A stretch of DNA of 64,000 bases from an uncultured Butyricicoccus sp. (GTDB lineage Bacteria; Bacillota; Clostridia; Oscillospirales; Butyricicoccaceae): positions 1 to 64,000 of the forward strand of contig CAJUDU010000005.1 in NCBI GenBank assembly GCA_910584935.1. Direction: 5' to 3'. Positions 56,601 to 64,000 of the stretch are shown here, one piece after another (positions within the stretch are counted from its first letter, which is position 1; each line of letters opens with the position of its first letter). The notes beneath the pieces were generated by a model. It saw only the letters and a program-made list of their open reading frames with translations. It was not told where the DNA came from and ran no database searches. The position numbers were made by a program, and so were the translations under genes.

Positions 56601-56626
56601 AAAGACCGCGTCAGGCGGTCTTTTTT
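56601..56626 (+). terminator. intrinsic terminator of the PLC-like gene
   Basis: GACCGC/GCGGTC stem (56604-56609 with 56615-56620) followed by six T, 18 bases past the stop. Confidence 0.85.
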
Positions 56627-56639
56627 ATTGCCCCCCCAG

Positions 56640-56668
56640 TTGACGAAACACACGCTTTCGCATATAAT
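56640..56668 (+). promoter_or_regulatory. sigma-A promoter of the cysteine-synthase paralogue
   Basis: TTGACG (56640-56645), 17-base spacer, perfect TATAAT (56663-56668). Start codon is 47 bases downstream. Confidence 0.85.
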
Positions 56669-56715
56669 AAATTGGTTAGCGAATATGGATTTGAATGTAT
56701 AGGAGTAGATAGGGA

Positions 56716-57645
56716 ATGGTTTATAATAATATCCTTGAGGCGATGGGGCATACCCCTATGGTGCGGCTAAACCATATGGTGCCGCCAGATGCCGCTGAAA
56801 TCCTGGTGAAGTTTGAAGGGCTGAATGTTGGCGGTTCGATTAAAACCCGTACTGCTTTTAACATGATCCGTGACGCGGAAATGCAAGGCATTTTACAGCC
56901 AGATTCCATCATTGTGGAACCAACCAGCGGCAACCAGGGCATTGGCTTAGCTTTAATTGGCGCTGTCCGCGGATACCATACCATTATCATTATGCCGGAT
57001 TCGGTTTCCGAGGAACGGCGCAAGCTCGTGCGCCATTATGGCGCTGAAGTGATTGTGATCCATGATGCAGGTGATATTGGTGCGTGCATCCAAGAATGTT
57101 TGGATACCGCGTTACGTATGGCAGCAGAAAACCCAAAGGTTTTTGTCCCACAACAATTTGAAAACCCTGCTAATCCAATGGTACACCGTCACCATACGGG
57201 CATTGAAATCCTGGCACAGGTAGAAGGCCCTATTCATGGTTTTTGTTCCGGCATCGGCACAGGCGGCACCATTACGGGCATTGGCGAAGTGCTGAAAGCA
57301 CAAAACCCAGATATGACCATCTGGGCAGTGGAACCCGAACATGCCGCGATTTTATCCGGCGGGTCGATTGGCACCCATATCCAAATGGGCATTGGGGATG
57401 GATTAATCCCTACCATCTTAAATACAAAAATTTATGATGATATTTATATTGTCACGGATAATGAAGCGCTTCAGGCTGCAAAGGATTTAGCCCGCCATGA
57501 AGGTTTGATGTGCGGCATTTCCTCTGGCACAAATGTTGCAGCAGCAATCCAGCTTGCCAAAAAGCTGGGACGCGGCAAACGGGTTGTCACCGTGCTGCCA
57601 GATACCGCTGAACGATATTTTTCCACCCCGTTGTTTGATGATTAA
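56716..57645 (+). CDS. PLP-dependent cysteine synthase family protein
   Basis: Fold-type II PLP enzyme related to O-acetylserine sulfhydrylase, 309 residues. The PLP lysine is Lys43 in GGSIKTRTAFNMI, the substrate loop is EPTSGNQG, the phosphate-binding loop GIGTGGTITG and the late serine motif CGISSGTN. The common KDR after the lysine is replaced by KTR, and the loop TSGNQG differs from the TSGNTG of classic CysK, so the substrate may not be O-acetylserine. Single gene with promoter and terminator; no cysE adjacent. Confidence 0.85.
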   Translation: MVYNNILEAMGHTPMVRLNHMVPPDAAEILVKFEGLNVGGSIKTRTAFNMIRDAEMQGILQPDSIIVEPTSGNQGIGLALIGAVRGYHTIIIMPDSVSEERRKLVRHYGAEVIVIHDAGDIGACIQECLDTALRMAAENPKVFVPQQFENPANPMVHRHHTGIEILAQVEGPIHGFCSGIGTGGTITGIGEVLKAQNPDMTIWAVEPEHAAILSGGSIGTHIQMGIGDGLIPTILNTKIYDDIYIVTDNEALQAAKDLARHEGLMCGISSGTNVAAAIQLAKKLGRGKRVVTVLPDTAERYFSTPLFDD

Positions 57646-57651
57646 GAAAAT

Positions 57652-57694
57652 CCCCCTTGGTGGTGCAACTATTTTGCACTGCCGGGGGGTTTTT
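57652..57694 (+). terminator. intrinsic terminator of the cysteine-synthase paralogue
   Basis: Outer CCCCC/GGGGG pairing (57652-57656 with 57684-57688) with inner GTGCAA/TTGCAC stem, followed by five T, seven bases past the stop. Confidence 0.8.
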
Positions 57695-57794
57695 ATATTG
57701 CCTGTAATATGGCAATCACGCTTTAATGCAGCACCTCAAATTCCGCCGGTACCAATTCCACGGCACATGGTCATACAGGTGCAAGGAAAATGCC

Positions 57795-57823
57795 TTGCTT
57801 GCTAAGGGCAAATATGCTAGAAT
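57795..57823 (+). promoter_or_regulatory. promoter of the SWIM-MoxR operon
   Basis: TTGCTT (57795-57800), 17-base spacer, TAGAAT (57818-57823) with extended TGC, about 40 bases upstream of the first start codon. The stretch from 57695 to here has no gene. Confidence 0.7.
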
Positions 57824-57863
57824 GTTTGTATGGTACTGTTACTCCGGAAAGAAGGTATTTGTT

Positions 57864-59297
57864 ATGGATTTAACCGAACAGTTTATCCTGCTTCAAGCGC
57901 CAAACCCCACTGCTGCCCAAAATGGCAGGAAACTTTCCAGCAAAGGCAGTTTCTCTGTCCATCAGCGCACCGCAGATGATACGCTTTATTGGGCAGAATG
58001 CGCCGGAAGCGGTAAAAAGCCGTATAAAACCTCAATTGATTGGACTGACCGCAATGCCCCTGTGTGCCGCTGTTCCTGTCCCAGCCGCCAGTTCCCTTGC
58101 AAGCACGCTTTAGGGCTGATGTTTGAAATCCTGACTGGCAAGGATTTTGCCATTGGGGAAATCCCGGAAGATATCGCCGCCAAACGGGAAAAACAAGCTG
58201 CGCGGGCTGCCAAAAAAGAATCCGCAAAAACCACCCCCAAAAAGCCCAATGCCGCCGCACAAAAGAAAAAATTAAACCGTCAGCTCGAAGGGTTGGACAT
58301 GGCAGAAAAAATGGTAAATGATTTGCTTACGGCTGGGCTTGGCACGCTGGCTGGCAGTTCTGCCCAAACCTATGACAAGCTTGCCAAAGACCTTGGCAAT
58401 TATTACTTAACCGGTCCACAAATCGCCTTTTCTCGCATTGCCCTTACTGTCCGTGAAATGCAGAAAGATGCTGACCAGGCTGACCGTTATGCTGCGGAAG
58501 CGTTGCGCATCTTGATTTCCCTACATTCTACCATCAAAAAATCCCGCACTTTTTTACAAAACAAACTAGATGCCGGACAATATTCCGCCGAAGATACTGT
58601 ACTTTTTGAAGCGCTCGGCGGTGTTTGGCGGTTGGATGACTTGCACAGCATTGGCGCGTTCCGTGAAAATGCGAAACTGATCCAGCTTTCTTTCGATGTA
58701 TCCTATGATGAGGCAAAAAAGGAATTTGTAGAGCGTGGCTATTGGATTGATACCCAAACCGGGCATATTGACCAAACCTTAAACCTACGCCCTGCCAAAG
58801 CGCTGAAATATGTCAAAGCAGAAGACAGCGTTTATGAACTGTTGGAAATTCCTGTGCTGTATACATATCCCGGCGAGGGAAACCGCCGTATCCGCTGGGA
58901 TGGATTTACTTCCCGTCCTATCCTGCCAGAAGAACAGCAGGCATTACCCACACTTGCTCAGTCTGATATCCCGACAGCTGTAAAACTGGTCAAAGGACAG
59001 ATTAAAAACACCTTGCTGCCCAAATTTATGGCTGTTTTGCTGCCAATCGGAACAGTTGGCATGGTTGATGAGCAGTTTGTGCTTGAAGACCCTGCTGGCA
59101 ACCGCCTTGTGCTGCGTGACCGCCCGGAAGATGGCGAAAATCATGCTTCTGTTTGCCGTTTGGCCATGCTGCCCACAGCGATTCCAGCTGGCAGCGCTTT
59201 GTTTGGGCTGATGTTCTATGATGAACCAACTCATTCCATCTGTCTGCACCCATACAGCATCATTACACCAGAACATACCATCCGGCTGCAATATTAA
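57864..59297 (+). CDS. SWIM zinc-finger protein
   Basis: First gene of a four-gene system. The 477-residue protein has an N-terminal SWIM zinc finger with Cys70, Cys72, Cys79 and His81 (CRCSCPSRQFPCKH), a metal-bound module for DNA or protein binding. A Lys/Ala-rich linker follows (about 108-150), then a long region (about 150-477) with no motif I recognise. I chose ATG 57864 with GAAAGAAGG; the frame is open 46 codons upstream but crosses the promoter. 18 bases before the next gene. Confidence 0.8.
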   Translation: MDLTEQFILLQAPNPTAAQNGRKLSSKGSFSVHQRTADDTLYWAECAGSGKKPYKTSIDWTDRNAPVCRCSCPSRQFPCKHALGLMFEILTGKDFAIGEIPEDIAAKREKQAARAAKKESAKTTPKKPNAAAQKKKLNRQLEGLDMAEKMVNDLLTAGLGTLAGSSAQTYDKLAKDLGNYYLTGPQIAFSRIALTVREMQKDADQADRYAAEALRILISLHSTIKKSRTFLQNKLDAGQYSAEDTVLFEALGGVWRLDDLHSIGAFRENAKLIQLSFDVSYDEAKKEFVERGYWIDTQTGHIDQTLNLRPAKALKYVKAEDSVYELLEIPVLYTYPGEGNRRIRWDGFTSRPILPEEQQALPTLAQSDIPTAVKLVKGQIKNTLLPKFMAVLLPIGTVGMVDEQFVLEDPAGNRLVLRDRPEDGENHASVCRLAMLPTAIPAGSALFGLMFYDEPTHSICLHPYSIITPEHTIRLQY

Positions 59298-59315
59298 AAA
59301 GGGGGATGACAGATT

Positions 59316-61226
59316 ATGAGTTTACAAGCACTTTATGATGTAAAAGATCGTTTGGAACACGCCGCAATCGCTGGTACTGGACTGCTTGGTGAGGATTTCC
59401 GCCTGACCCGTGCCACAGACGCTTTAGCGCCGCTTGCCGCAAAAAATCCTGTTTTTGCAAAAATCCATGCTGGGCTGCAAAAGCTGGTATCCGCCCCTGC
59501 TGATGCGCGCAATGGCTTATTGCTGGATACCCTTGCCCTTGTGGATGCTGTTGTTTATACCCAAGGCGCCACTGGCATGGCTGGGGATTTGCAGCCGCTG
59601 CCTGTCGGTTCTGGCGTTTATTGTGAAGTATCTTATGGACTGCTGCATCCCTTGCTGGAAGCCCTCACCACCACGGGCGGCGGGCGAATGGAGAAAATTG
59701 AAACTGCATGGAAGATTCATCCCGAATATTTTAGCGATTACCGTGTGCTGCCGCTTCTCGTCCGTGGGCTGGGGGACAGCTATGGCGGCATTGCGGATTT
59801 GCTGGTCAATATCCTGCAAGAAATGGGCAATGTTGCGCTGCCAGTATTAAAAAGCCGTTTTGACCCGGTCGGCAAACGGGAAATGCAGCGTGTTGTGGAA
59901 GCCATTGATGGTATTGCTGGTGCAGATGAAAATGATTTTTATCTGGAATATATCCCAAAAGCAAAAATGCCCATCCGAAAAGCCTTGATTTATGCGTTGC
60001 GCCATGACCCAAATAATACTGAAAAGTTAATCGAACTCGCCCAAACTGAACGCGGCGAAGCTCAAAAACAAGCATTGCTTGCATTATCCTTTTCGCCCCT
60101 GCCTGCGGCAGAAGCATTTTGGAATACCCATGCGGAGAAAAAACCTGCGCTTGCCGCAGAATGTATGCTGAAGTCTACCACAGAAATCGCAAGCAATCTG
60201 GTTGCCCGCCTGTTGGAAGAACAGCTTGCCATATTTGAAGCTGAGCCCAATGCGCCAATGACCAAAGAAACTTGGGAAATCTTAAATAACCTGCGTTTTG
60301 GGCTGCCCAGTAAATCGGGCGAAGCCATTTGCAATATGTACCGTCATGCCGCAAGGCTTGGCACTTCCCTGCGCCGCCCTGTCAAACCTGGCATCAAAGA
60401 AAAGCTGCTGTTCTGGTGCTCCTCCAGGCATACCCAAGGGACATTTGACCATGCGCTGTCTTCCGCCCTGCAAGTTGCCATAAAGCTTGACCCGACACAG
60501 GAGCGCTGTGCGCTTGCTGATGCGCTTTGCAGGCAATATGGCGGGCTTTGGGCTGTACCAGCCATGTGCGCCGCCCTGCTGACCATGGACAGTATGTCTG
60601 CTTATGATTATTGCGAAACAATCCTGAACGCCCTCAAGGGCAAAGAAAAAGAAAATGCAGTGAAAACCTTGTTTACAGATATTTGGTGGAATGCAGATGA
60701 AAATTGCTATGGCTATTTCACCTTGGATGGCTATGGCTACTCGCCGCTATACCAGTTTACAGATAGCCCAAGGCATTCGCTAAGCCGCCCACTTGCTGCG
60801 CCGCTTGATATGCGCTGGTATGATTTGCTGATAAGCAACCCAGAATTTATGTCCTGCCTTTCTAACCTGATACCGGCGGACAATGCTGCCCTTTGTGAAA
60901 AACTTGGCAAGTATTTCTATTATCGGGCAATCCATCACAGCGCCCCGTTTCAACGGTATACTCCCACTGATACCGAATATCTGTTCCGTTTGCTATTAAA
61001 ATGCGGCTGGACAGATTGGAAAGATTTTTTGCCTAAATGCGTGGAAAACTGCAAAGAAATGGGCTATTATGCGGTCTATTCTATCTTGCAGGAAATGCCG
61101 ATCCCAGACCAGGAAAAAGCAGATCAACTGCAAAAACTGGATAAGCTCGCGTATGAACCAAAAATCAACGCCAGAAACTGGGTTCGCACTGCGGTAGAAC
61201 GTCAGCTTGCCAACTGGTGGGCATAA
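59316..61226 (+). CDS. large alpha-helical repeat-like protein of SWIM-MoxR cluster (DUF5691-like?)
   Basis: A 636-residue soluble protein made of repeated helical pairs, for example LPLLVRGLGDSYGGIADLLV, MPIRKALIYALRH and GEAQKQALLALSFSPLPAAEA (about 150-270), resembling HEAT-type repeats. No catalytic motif or membrane span is seen. In actinobacterial clusters with SWIM, MoxR and DUF5682 proteins the corresponding slot is taken by a DUF5691 protein; that match is by position and needs a profile search. GGGGG lies upstream of ATG 59316; the next gene is 32 bases on. Confidence 0.65.
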   Translation: MSLQALYDVKDRLEHAAIAGTGLLGEDFRLTRATDALAPLAAKNPVFAKIHAGLQKLVSAPADARNGLLLDTLALVDAVVYTQGATGMAGDLQPLPVGSGVYCEVSYGLLHPLLEALTTTGGGRMEKIETAWKIHPEYFSDYRVLPLLVRGLGDSYGGIADLLVNILQEMGNVALPVLKSRFDPVGKREMQRVVEAIDGIAGADENDFYLEYIPKAKMPIRKALIYALRHDPNNTEKLIELAQTERGEAQKQALLALSFSPLPAAEAFWNTHAEKKPALAAECMLKSTTEIASNLVARLLEEQLAIFEAEPNAPMTKETWEILNNLRFGLPSKSGEAICNMYRHAARLGTSLRRPVKPGIKEKLLFWCSSRHTQGTFDHALSSALQVAIKLDPTQERCALADALCRQYGGLWAVPAMCAALLTMDSMSAYDYCETILNALKGKEKENAVKTLFTDIWWNADENCYGYFTLDGYGYSPLYQFTDSPRHSLSRPLAAPLDMRWYDLLISNPEFMSCLSNLIPADNAALCEKLGKYFYYRAIHHSAPFQRYTPTDTEYLFRLLLKCGWTDWKDFLPKCVENCKEMGYYAVYSILQEMPIPDQEKADQLQKLDKLAYEPKINARNWVRTAVERQLANWWA

Positions 61227-61258
61227 CCAAAATCATCAATAAAGGAGTGCGATAAACC

Positions 61259-62350
61259 ATGCCAGATAAAAACGTGCAGCGGCTTCCTGCCGAAGAATTG
61301 TTCCAAAAAGAACTTGACGCTTTGATTACGGCTGAAAAAGATGATATCCCAACCGGTTGGCGGATGTCCCCACGTTCTGTATTAACGTATATCACAGGCG
61401 GCAAAAAGGTGAAAGGCGTTGAAATCACCCCAAAATATATGGGCAACCGCCGCTTGGTTGAAATTGCGATTGCAACCCTTGTCACTGACCGCGCTTTGCT
61501 GCTGATTGGTGAACCTGGGACAGCAAAATCCTGGCTAAGCGAACACCTTGCCGCCGCTGTCAATGGTGATTCCACCAAAGTTGTACAAGGCACAGCCGGG
61601 ACAACCGAAGAACAAATCCGTTATTCCTGGAACTATGCGATGTTAATTGCCAAAGGCCCCAGCCCAGAAGCTATGGTAAAAAGTCCTATTTACCGTTGTA
61701 TGGAAAGCGGTTCGATTGCCCGTGTGGAGGAAATCTCCCGCTGCGCCAGTGAAGTACAAGACGCTTTGATTTCGATTTTATCAGAAAAACGCCTGAGTGT
61801 GCCCGAACTTGGCTTAGAAGTGCCTGCCGCAAAAGGGTTTTCAGTCATTGCTACTGCAAATACCCGTGATAAAGGCGTTAATGATATGTCTGCGGCGCTC
61901 AAACGCCGGTTTAATATTGTGGTATTGCCCACCCCATCTGATATGGCAACAGAAATGGATATTGTCCGTACCCGTGTGGCACAGCTTTCCAGCGGTTTGG
62001 ACTTGAATGCCAAACAGCCTGAAATGGATACCGTGGAAAAAGTGGTAACTATTTTCCGGGAACTGCGCCGCGGCGCAACCTTGGACGGCAAACAAAAACT
62101 GAAAACCACCAGCGGTGTTTTATCTACCGCAGAAGCTATTTCCCTGCTTGCCAATTCTATGGCGCTTGCCGGCAGCTTTGGCAATGGACAAATTACAGAC
62201 AGCGACCTTGCCGCCGCGCTGCAAGGCGCTGTGGTCAAGGATGAAGAAAAAGATAAAATCTGCTGGAAAGAATATCTGGAAAATGTGATGAAAAAACGAG
62301 GCAGCGCTTGGGTGCCCCTTTATCGGGCGTGCCGGGAGCTGAATGGCTGA
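61259..62350 (+). CDS. MoxR-type AAA+ ATPase
   Basis: A 363-residue AAA+ ATPase of the MoxR group, chaperone-like ATPases that act with vWA partners. Walker A is GEPGTAKS (84-91). Walker B appears as ARVEEIS (154-160), with Val-Glu-Glu in place of the usual Asp-Glu. Sensor 1 is ATANTRDKG (199-207), followed by the arginine-finger-like SAALKRRF (211-218). AAGGAG precedes the ATG. Its stop overlaps the next start (TGATG). Confidence 0.9.
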   Translation: MPDKNVQRLPAEELFQKELDALITAEKDDIPTGWRMSPRSVLTYITGGKKVKGVEITPKYMGNRRLVEIAIATLVTDRALLLIGEPGTAKSWLSEHLAAAVNGDSTKVVQGTAGTTEEQIRYSWNYAMLIAKGPSPEAMVKSPIYRCMESGSIARVEEISRCASEVQDALISILSEKRLSVPELGLEVPAAKGFSVIATANTRDKGVNDMSAALKRRFNIVVLPTPSDMATEMDIVRTRVAQLSSGLDLNAKQPEMDTVEKVVTIFRELRRGATLDGKQKLKTTSGVLSTAEAISLLANSMALAGSFGNGQITDSDLAAALQGAVVKDEEKDKICWKEYLENVMKKRGSAWVPLYRACRELNG

Positions 62351-64000
62351 TGGGCGGCGTTACTCTGTTTGGCGTGCGCCATTTGTCCCCAGCATCGGCA
62401 TATCATTTGCGGCAGGCACTGGACAGCGCACAGCCACAGCTTGTGCTGGTGGAAGGTCCCAGCGACCTCAATGACCAAATGCACTGGTTATGCCATCCAC
62501 GCACAGAATTTCCGGCTGCTATTCTTGCCTATACCCAAACCCCACCAGTCAATACGATTTTATATCCATTTGCGCAGTATTCCCCAGAAATCCAAGCTAT
62601 TCTTTGGGCGCATGAACATCAGGTAAAGTGTCAGTTTATGGATTTGCCTTCCAGTGTATTTTTATCACTCCAAAAGACACTTCCCAAAGAACCTGAACAG
62701 CAGGAAGAGCCAGATTCCCCTTCTGGCAGCACAACTGAATCGGTTTACCAGCGGCTTGAAACGCTCACTGGTGAATCCCATGATACTTTTTGGGAGCGCA
62801 ATTTTGAACAGATTCCGCATTCTGCGGCGTATCAAACCGCCTGCAATACATTTGGACAGCAATTGCGCGAAGCCACACAGGATAATCCCCGCCGTACAGC
62901 AGAAACCCTTGTGCGGGAAGCATATATGAAACGCATCATCCAAGCTGCGATTGACGCGGGCACCCCTGCAGAAAAGATTTTTTGTGTATGTGGCGCATTT
63001 CATGTTGCCGGACTGGAAACCTGTGCGCCGATGACAGATCAGGAAGCCAAATCCCTGCCCACTGTGGACAGTGCAGCTACGCTCATGCCATATTCTTATT
63101 ACCGGCTTTCTTCTCGTTCCGGCTATGGTGCAGGCAATAAAGCACCAGCTTATTTTGAGCTGCTTTGGAACGCAATGAACGACAAAGGGCTGGACACCGC
63201 CCCATATCTTTACCTGACCCATTTGGCAACAGAGCACCGCAAAGCAGGTAATATTGTTTCATCCGCCGAAGTGATTGAGGCTGTACGCCTTGCGGAAACC
63301 CTTTGTGCCATGCGGAATAGCCGCCTGCCTTGCTTAACGGATTTGCGTGATGCCGCCATTACCACCATGGGACATGGCAATTTCTCAGAACTTGCGGTTG
63401 CCACAGCAGCAACAGAAATTGGGACAAAAATCGGTTCCCTGCCAGAAGGCGTCAGCCGTACTTCCATACAAGAGGATTTTTACCGTCAGTTAAAAGCCTT
63501 GCGGCTGGAAAAATTCCGTACCGCTGAACTCCAGCGACTGGATTTGGATTTACGTGAAAAATTAAATGTCCGTTCCGAACAAGCTGCATTAACAGATTTA
63601 CGGCGTTCTTTTTTCCTGCACCGTTTGCGGGTACTTGGCATTCATTTTGCAACCCAACTGGTTTCGCGTCAGGACAGCGCCAACTGGGGCGAATATTGGG
63701 AACTGCGCTGGACGCCGGATGCAGAAATTGAAATTGTAGAATCAGCCTTACTTGGGGACAGCGTTGAAGGCGCGGCAGCTTTTGCCTTAAAGGAACGCGC
63801 AGAACAAAGCACGACCATTGCAGCAGCCGCACAAATCTTTGTTGACGCATTCCTTTGCGGGATGCCGGAAGCGGCAGCCCATGCCTTATCCGTGCTGCAA
63901 GGGCTGTCTGTTGATGCCGCGGCGCTGGCTGATGTTGCCGCAACAGCCGAGCATCTTTCCATGGTGGTGCGGTATGGCGACCTGCGCCGGTTTGATGCTA
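62350..64000 (+). CDS. DUF5682-type (ChaN/EreA-like) protein, 3' end cut by window
   Basis: 550 codons are present and the frame is open to the edge. The N-terminus GVTLFGVRHLSPASAYHL (His11) and LVLVEGPSD (Glu35), with a distal His218 in CGAFHVAGL, match the pattern of the ChaN/TIKI/EreA hydrolase superfamily, as in DUF5682 proteins that accompany MoxR. An Arg/Glu-rich helical part follows. The ATG overlaps the preceding stop (TGATG), so translation is coupled; a further frame beginning at 62369 in another register is a shadow. Confidence 0.75.
   Translation, partial: MGGVTLFGVRHLSPASAYHLRQALDSAQPQLVLVEGPSDLNDQMHWLCHPRTEFPAAILAYTQTPPVNTILYPFAQYSPEIQAILWAHEHQVKCQFMDLPSSVFLSLQKTLPKEPEQQEEPDSPSGSTTESVYQRLETLTGESHDTFWERNFEQIPHSAAYQTACNTFGQQLREATQDNPRRTAETLVREAYMKRIIQAAIDAGTPAEKIFCVCGAFHVAGLETCAPMTDQEAKSLPTVDSAATLMPYSYYRLSSRSGYGAGNKAPAYFELLWNAMNDKGLDTAPYLYLTHLATEHRKAGNIVSSAEVIEAVRLAETLCAMRNSRLPCLTDLRDAAITTMGHGNFSELAVATAATEIGTKIGSLPEGVSRTSIQEDFYRQLKALRLEKFRTAELQRLDLDLREKLNVRSEQAALTDLRRSFFLHRLRVLGIHFATQLVSRQDSANWGEYWELRWTPDAEIEIVESALLGDSVEGAAAFALKERAEQSTTIAAAAQIFVDAFLCGMPEAAAHALSVLQGLSVDAAALADVAATAEHLSMVVRYGDLRRFDA

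Noticed and set aside
57726..57863. 46-codon N-terminal extension of the SWIM protein
   Set aside because: It crosses the promoter and ribosome binding site, and its sequence does not resemble the family.

Overview
The window is a stretch of a Gram-positive, low-to-mid GC anaerobe chromosome, most likely class Clostridia and perhaps Oscillospiraceae/Ruminococcaceae. The reasons are strong AGGAGG-type ribosome binding sites, frequent TTG/GTG starts (secY, rpsQ, adk, ribF, proC), zinc-type S14 and L36, Cys4 adenylate kinase, a KOW protein between map and infA, HemZ, and a yabM-mazG-rqcP block like that of Bacillus. The family-level placement is inference.

Layout. 0.3-5.6 kb: a minus-strand glycolytic operon pgk-tpiA-gpmI-eno with one promoter, one terminator and a hairpin in every intercistronic gap. 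5.8-7.2 kb: trmL-degV. 7.3-15.5 kb: the translation/RNA operon rimP-nusA-ylxR-ylxQ-infB-rbfA-nrnA-truB-ribF. 15.7-17.7 kb: a plus-strand LTA-synthase-type phosphotransferase. 18.1-37.4 kb: the S10-spc-alpha ribosomal super-operon on the minus strand, from rpsJ to rplQ, closed by stacked hairpins.

The ribosomal super-operon is interrupted between rpsN (S14) and rpsH (S8) by about 2.8 kb. This holds a helix-turn-helix gene cut by an in-frame amber codon, a repeatedly frameshifted traX, a GC-rich unassigned segment and a DUF2798 membrane protein. A strong intrinsic terminator follows rpsN and new promoter-like sequences precede rpsH, so the distal half appears to be transcribed separately.

37.5-51.5 kb: an AraC regulator diverges from the S10 promoter. 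Then come rqcP-hup-mazG-yabM, a zinc-ribbon protein, an SLH-CHAP-like exported protein broken at a run of seven G, and the operon recJ-relA-dtd-metallohydrolase-hemZ-P-loop kinase. 51.5-57.7 kb: small single-gene units, mostly with their own promoters and terminators (FUSC exporter, lipoprotein, proC, Cys/acidic-tailed membrane protein, radical SAM enzyme, zinc PLC-like protein, cysteine-synthase paralogue).

57.8-64 kb: a tight operon of a SWIM zinc-finger protein, a large helical-repeat-like protein, a MoxR AAA+ ATPase and a ChaN/EreA-like (DUF5682-type) protein that runs off the right edge. This resembles the poorly understood MoxR-centred chaperone or conflict systems and is the best candidate for an undescribed system; a vWA gene is expected just outside. 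No tRNA, rRNA, CRISPR array or intact insertion sequence was recognised.
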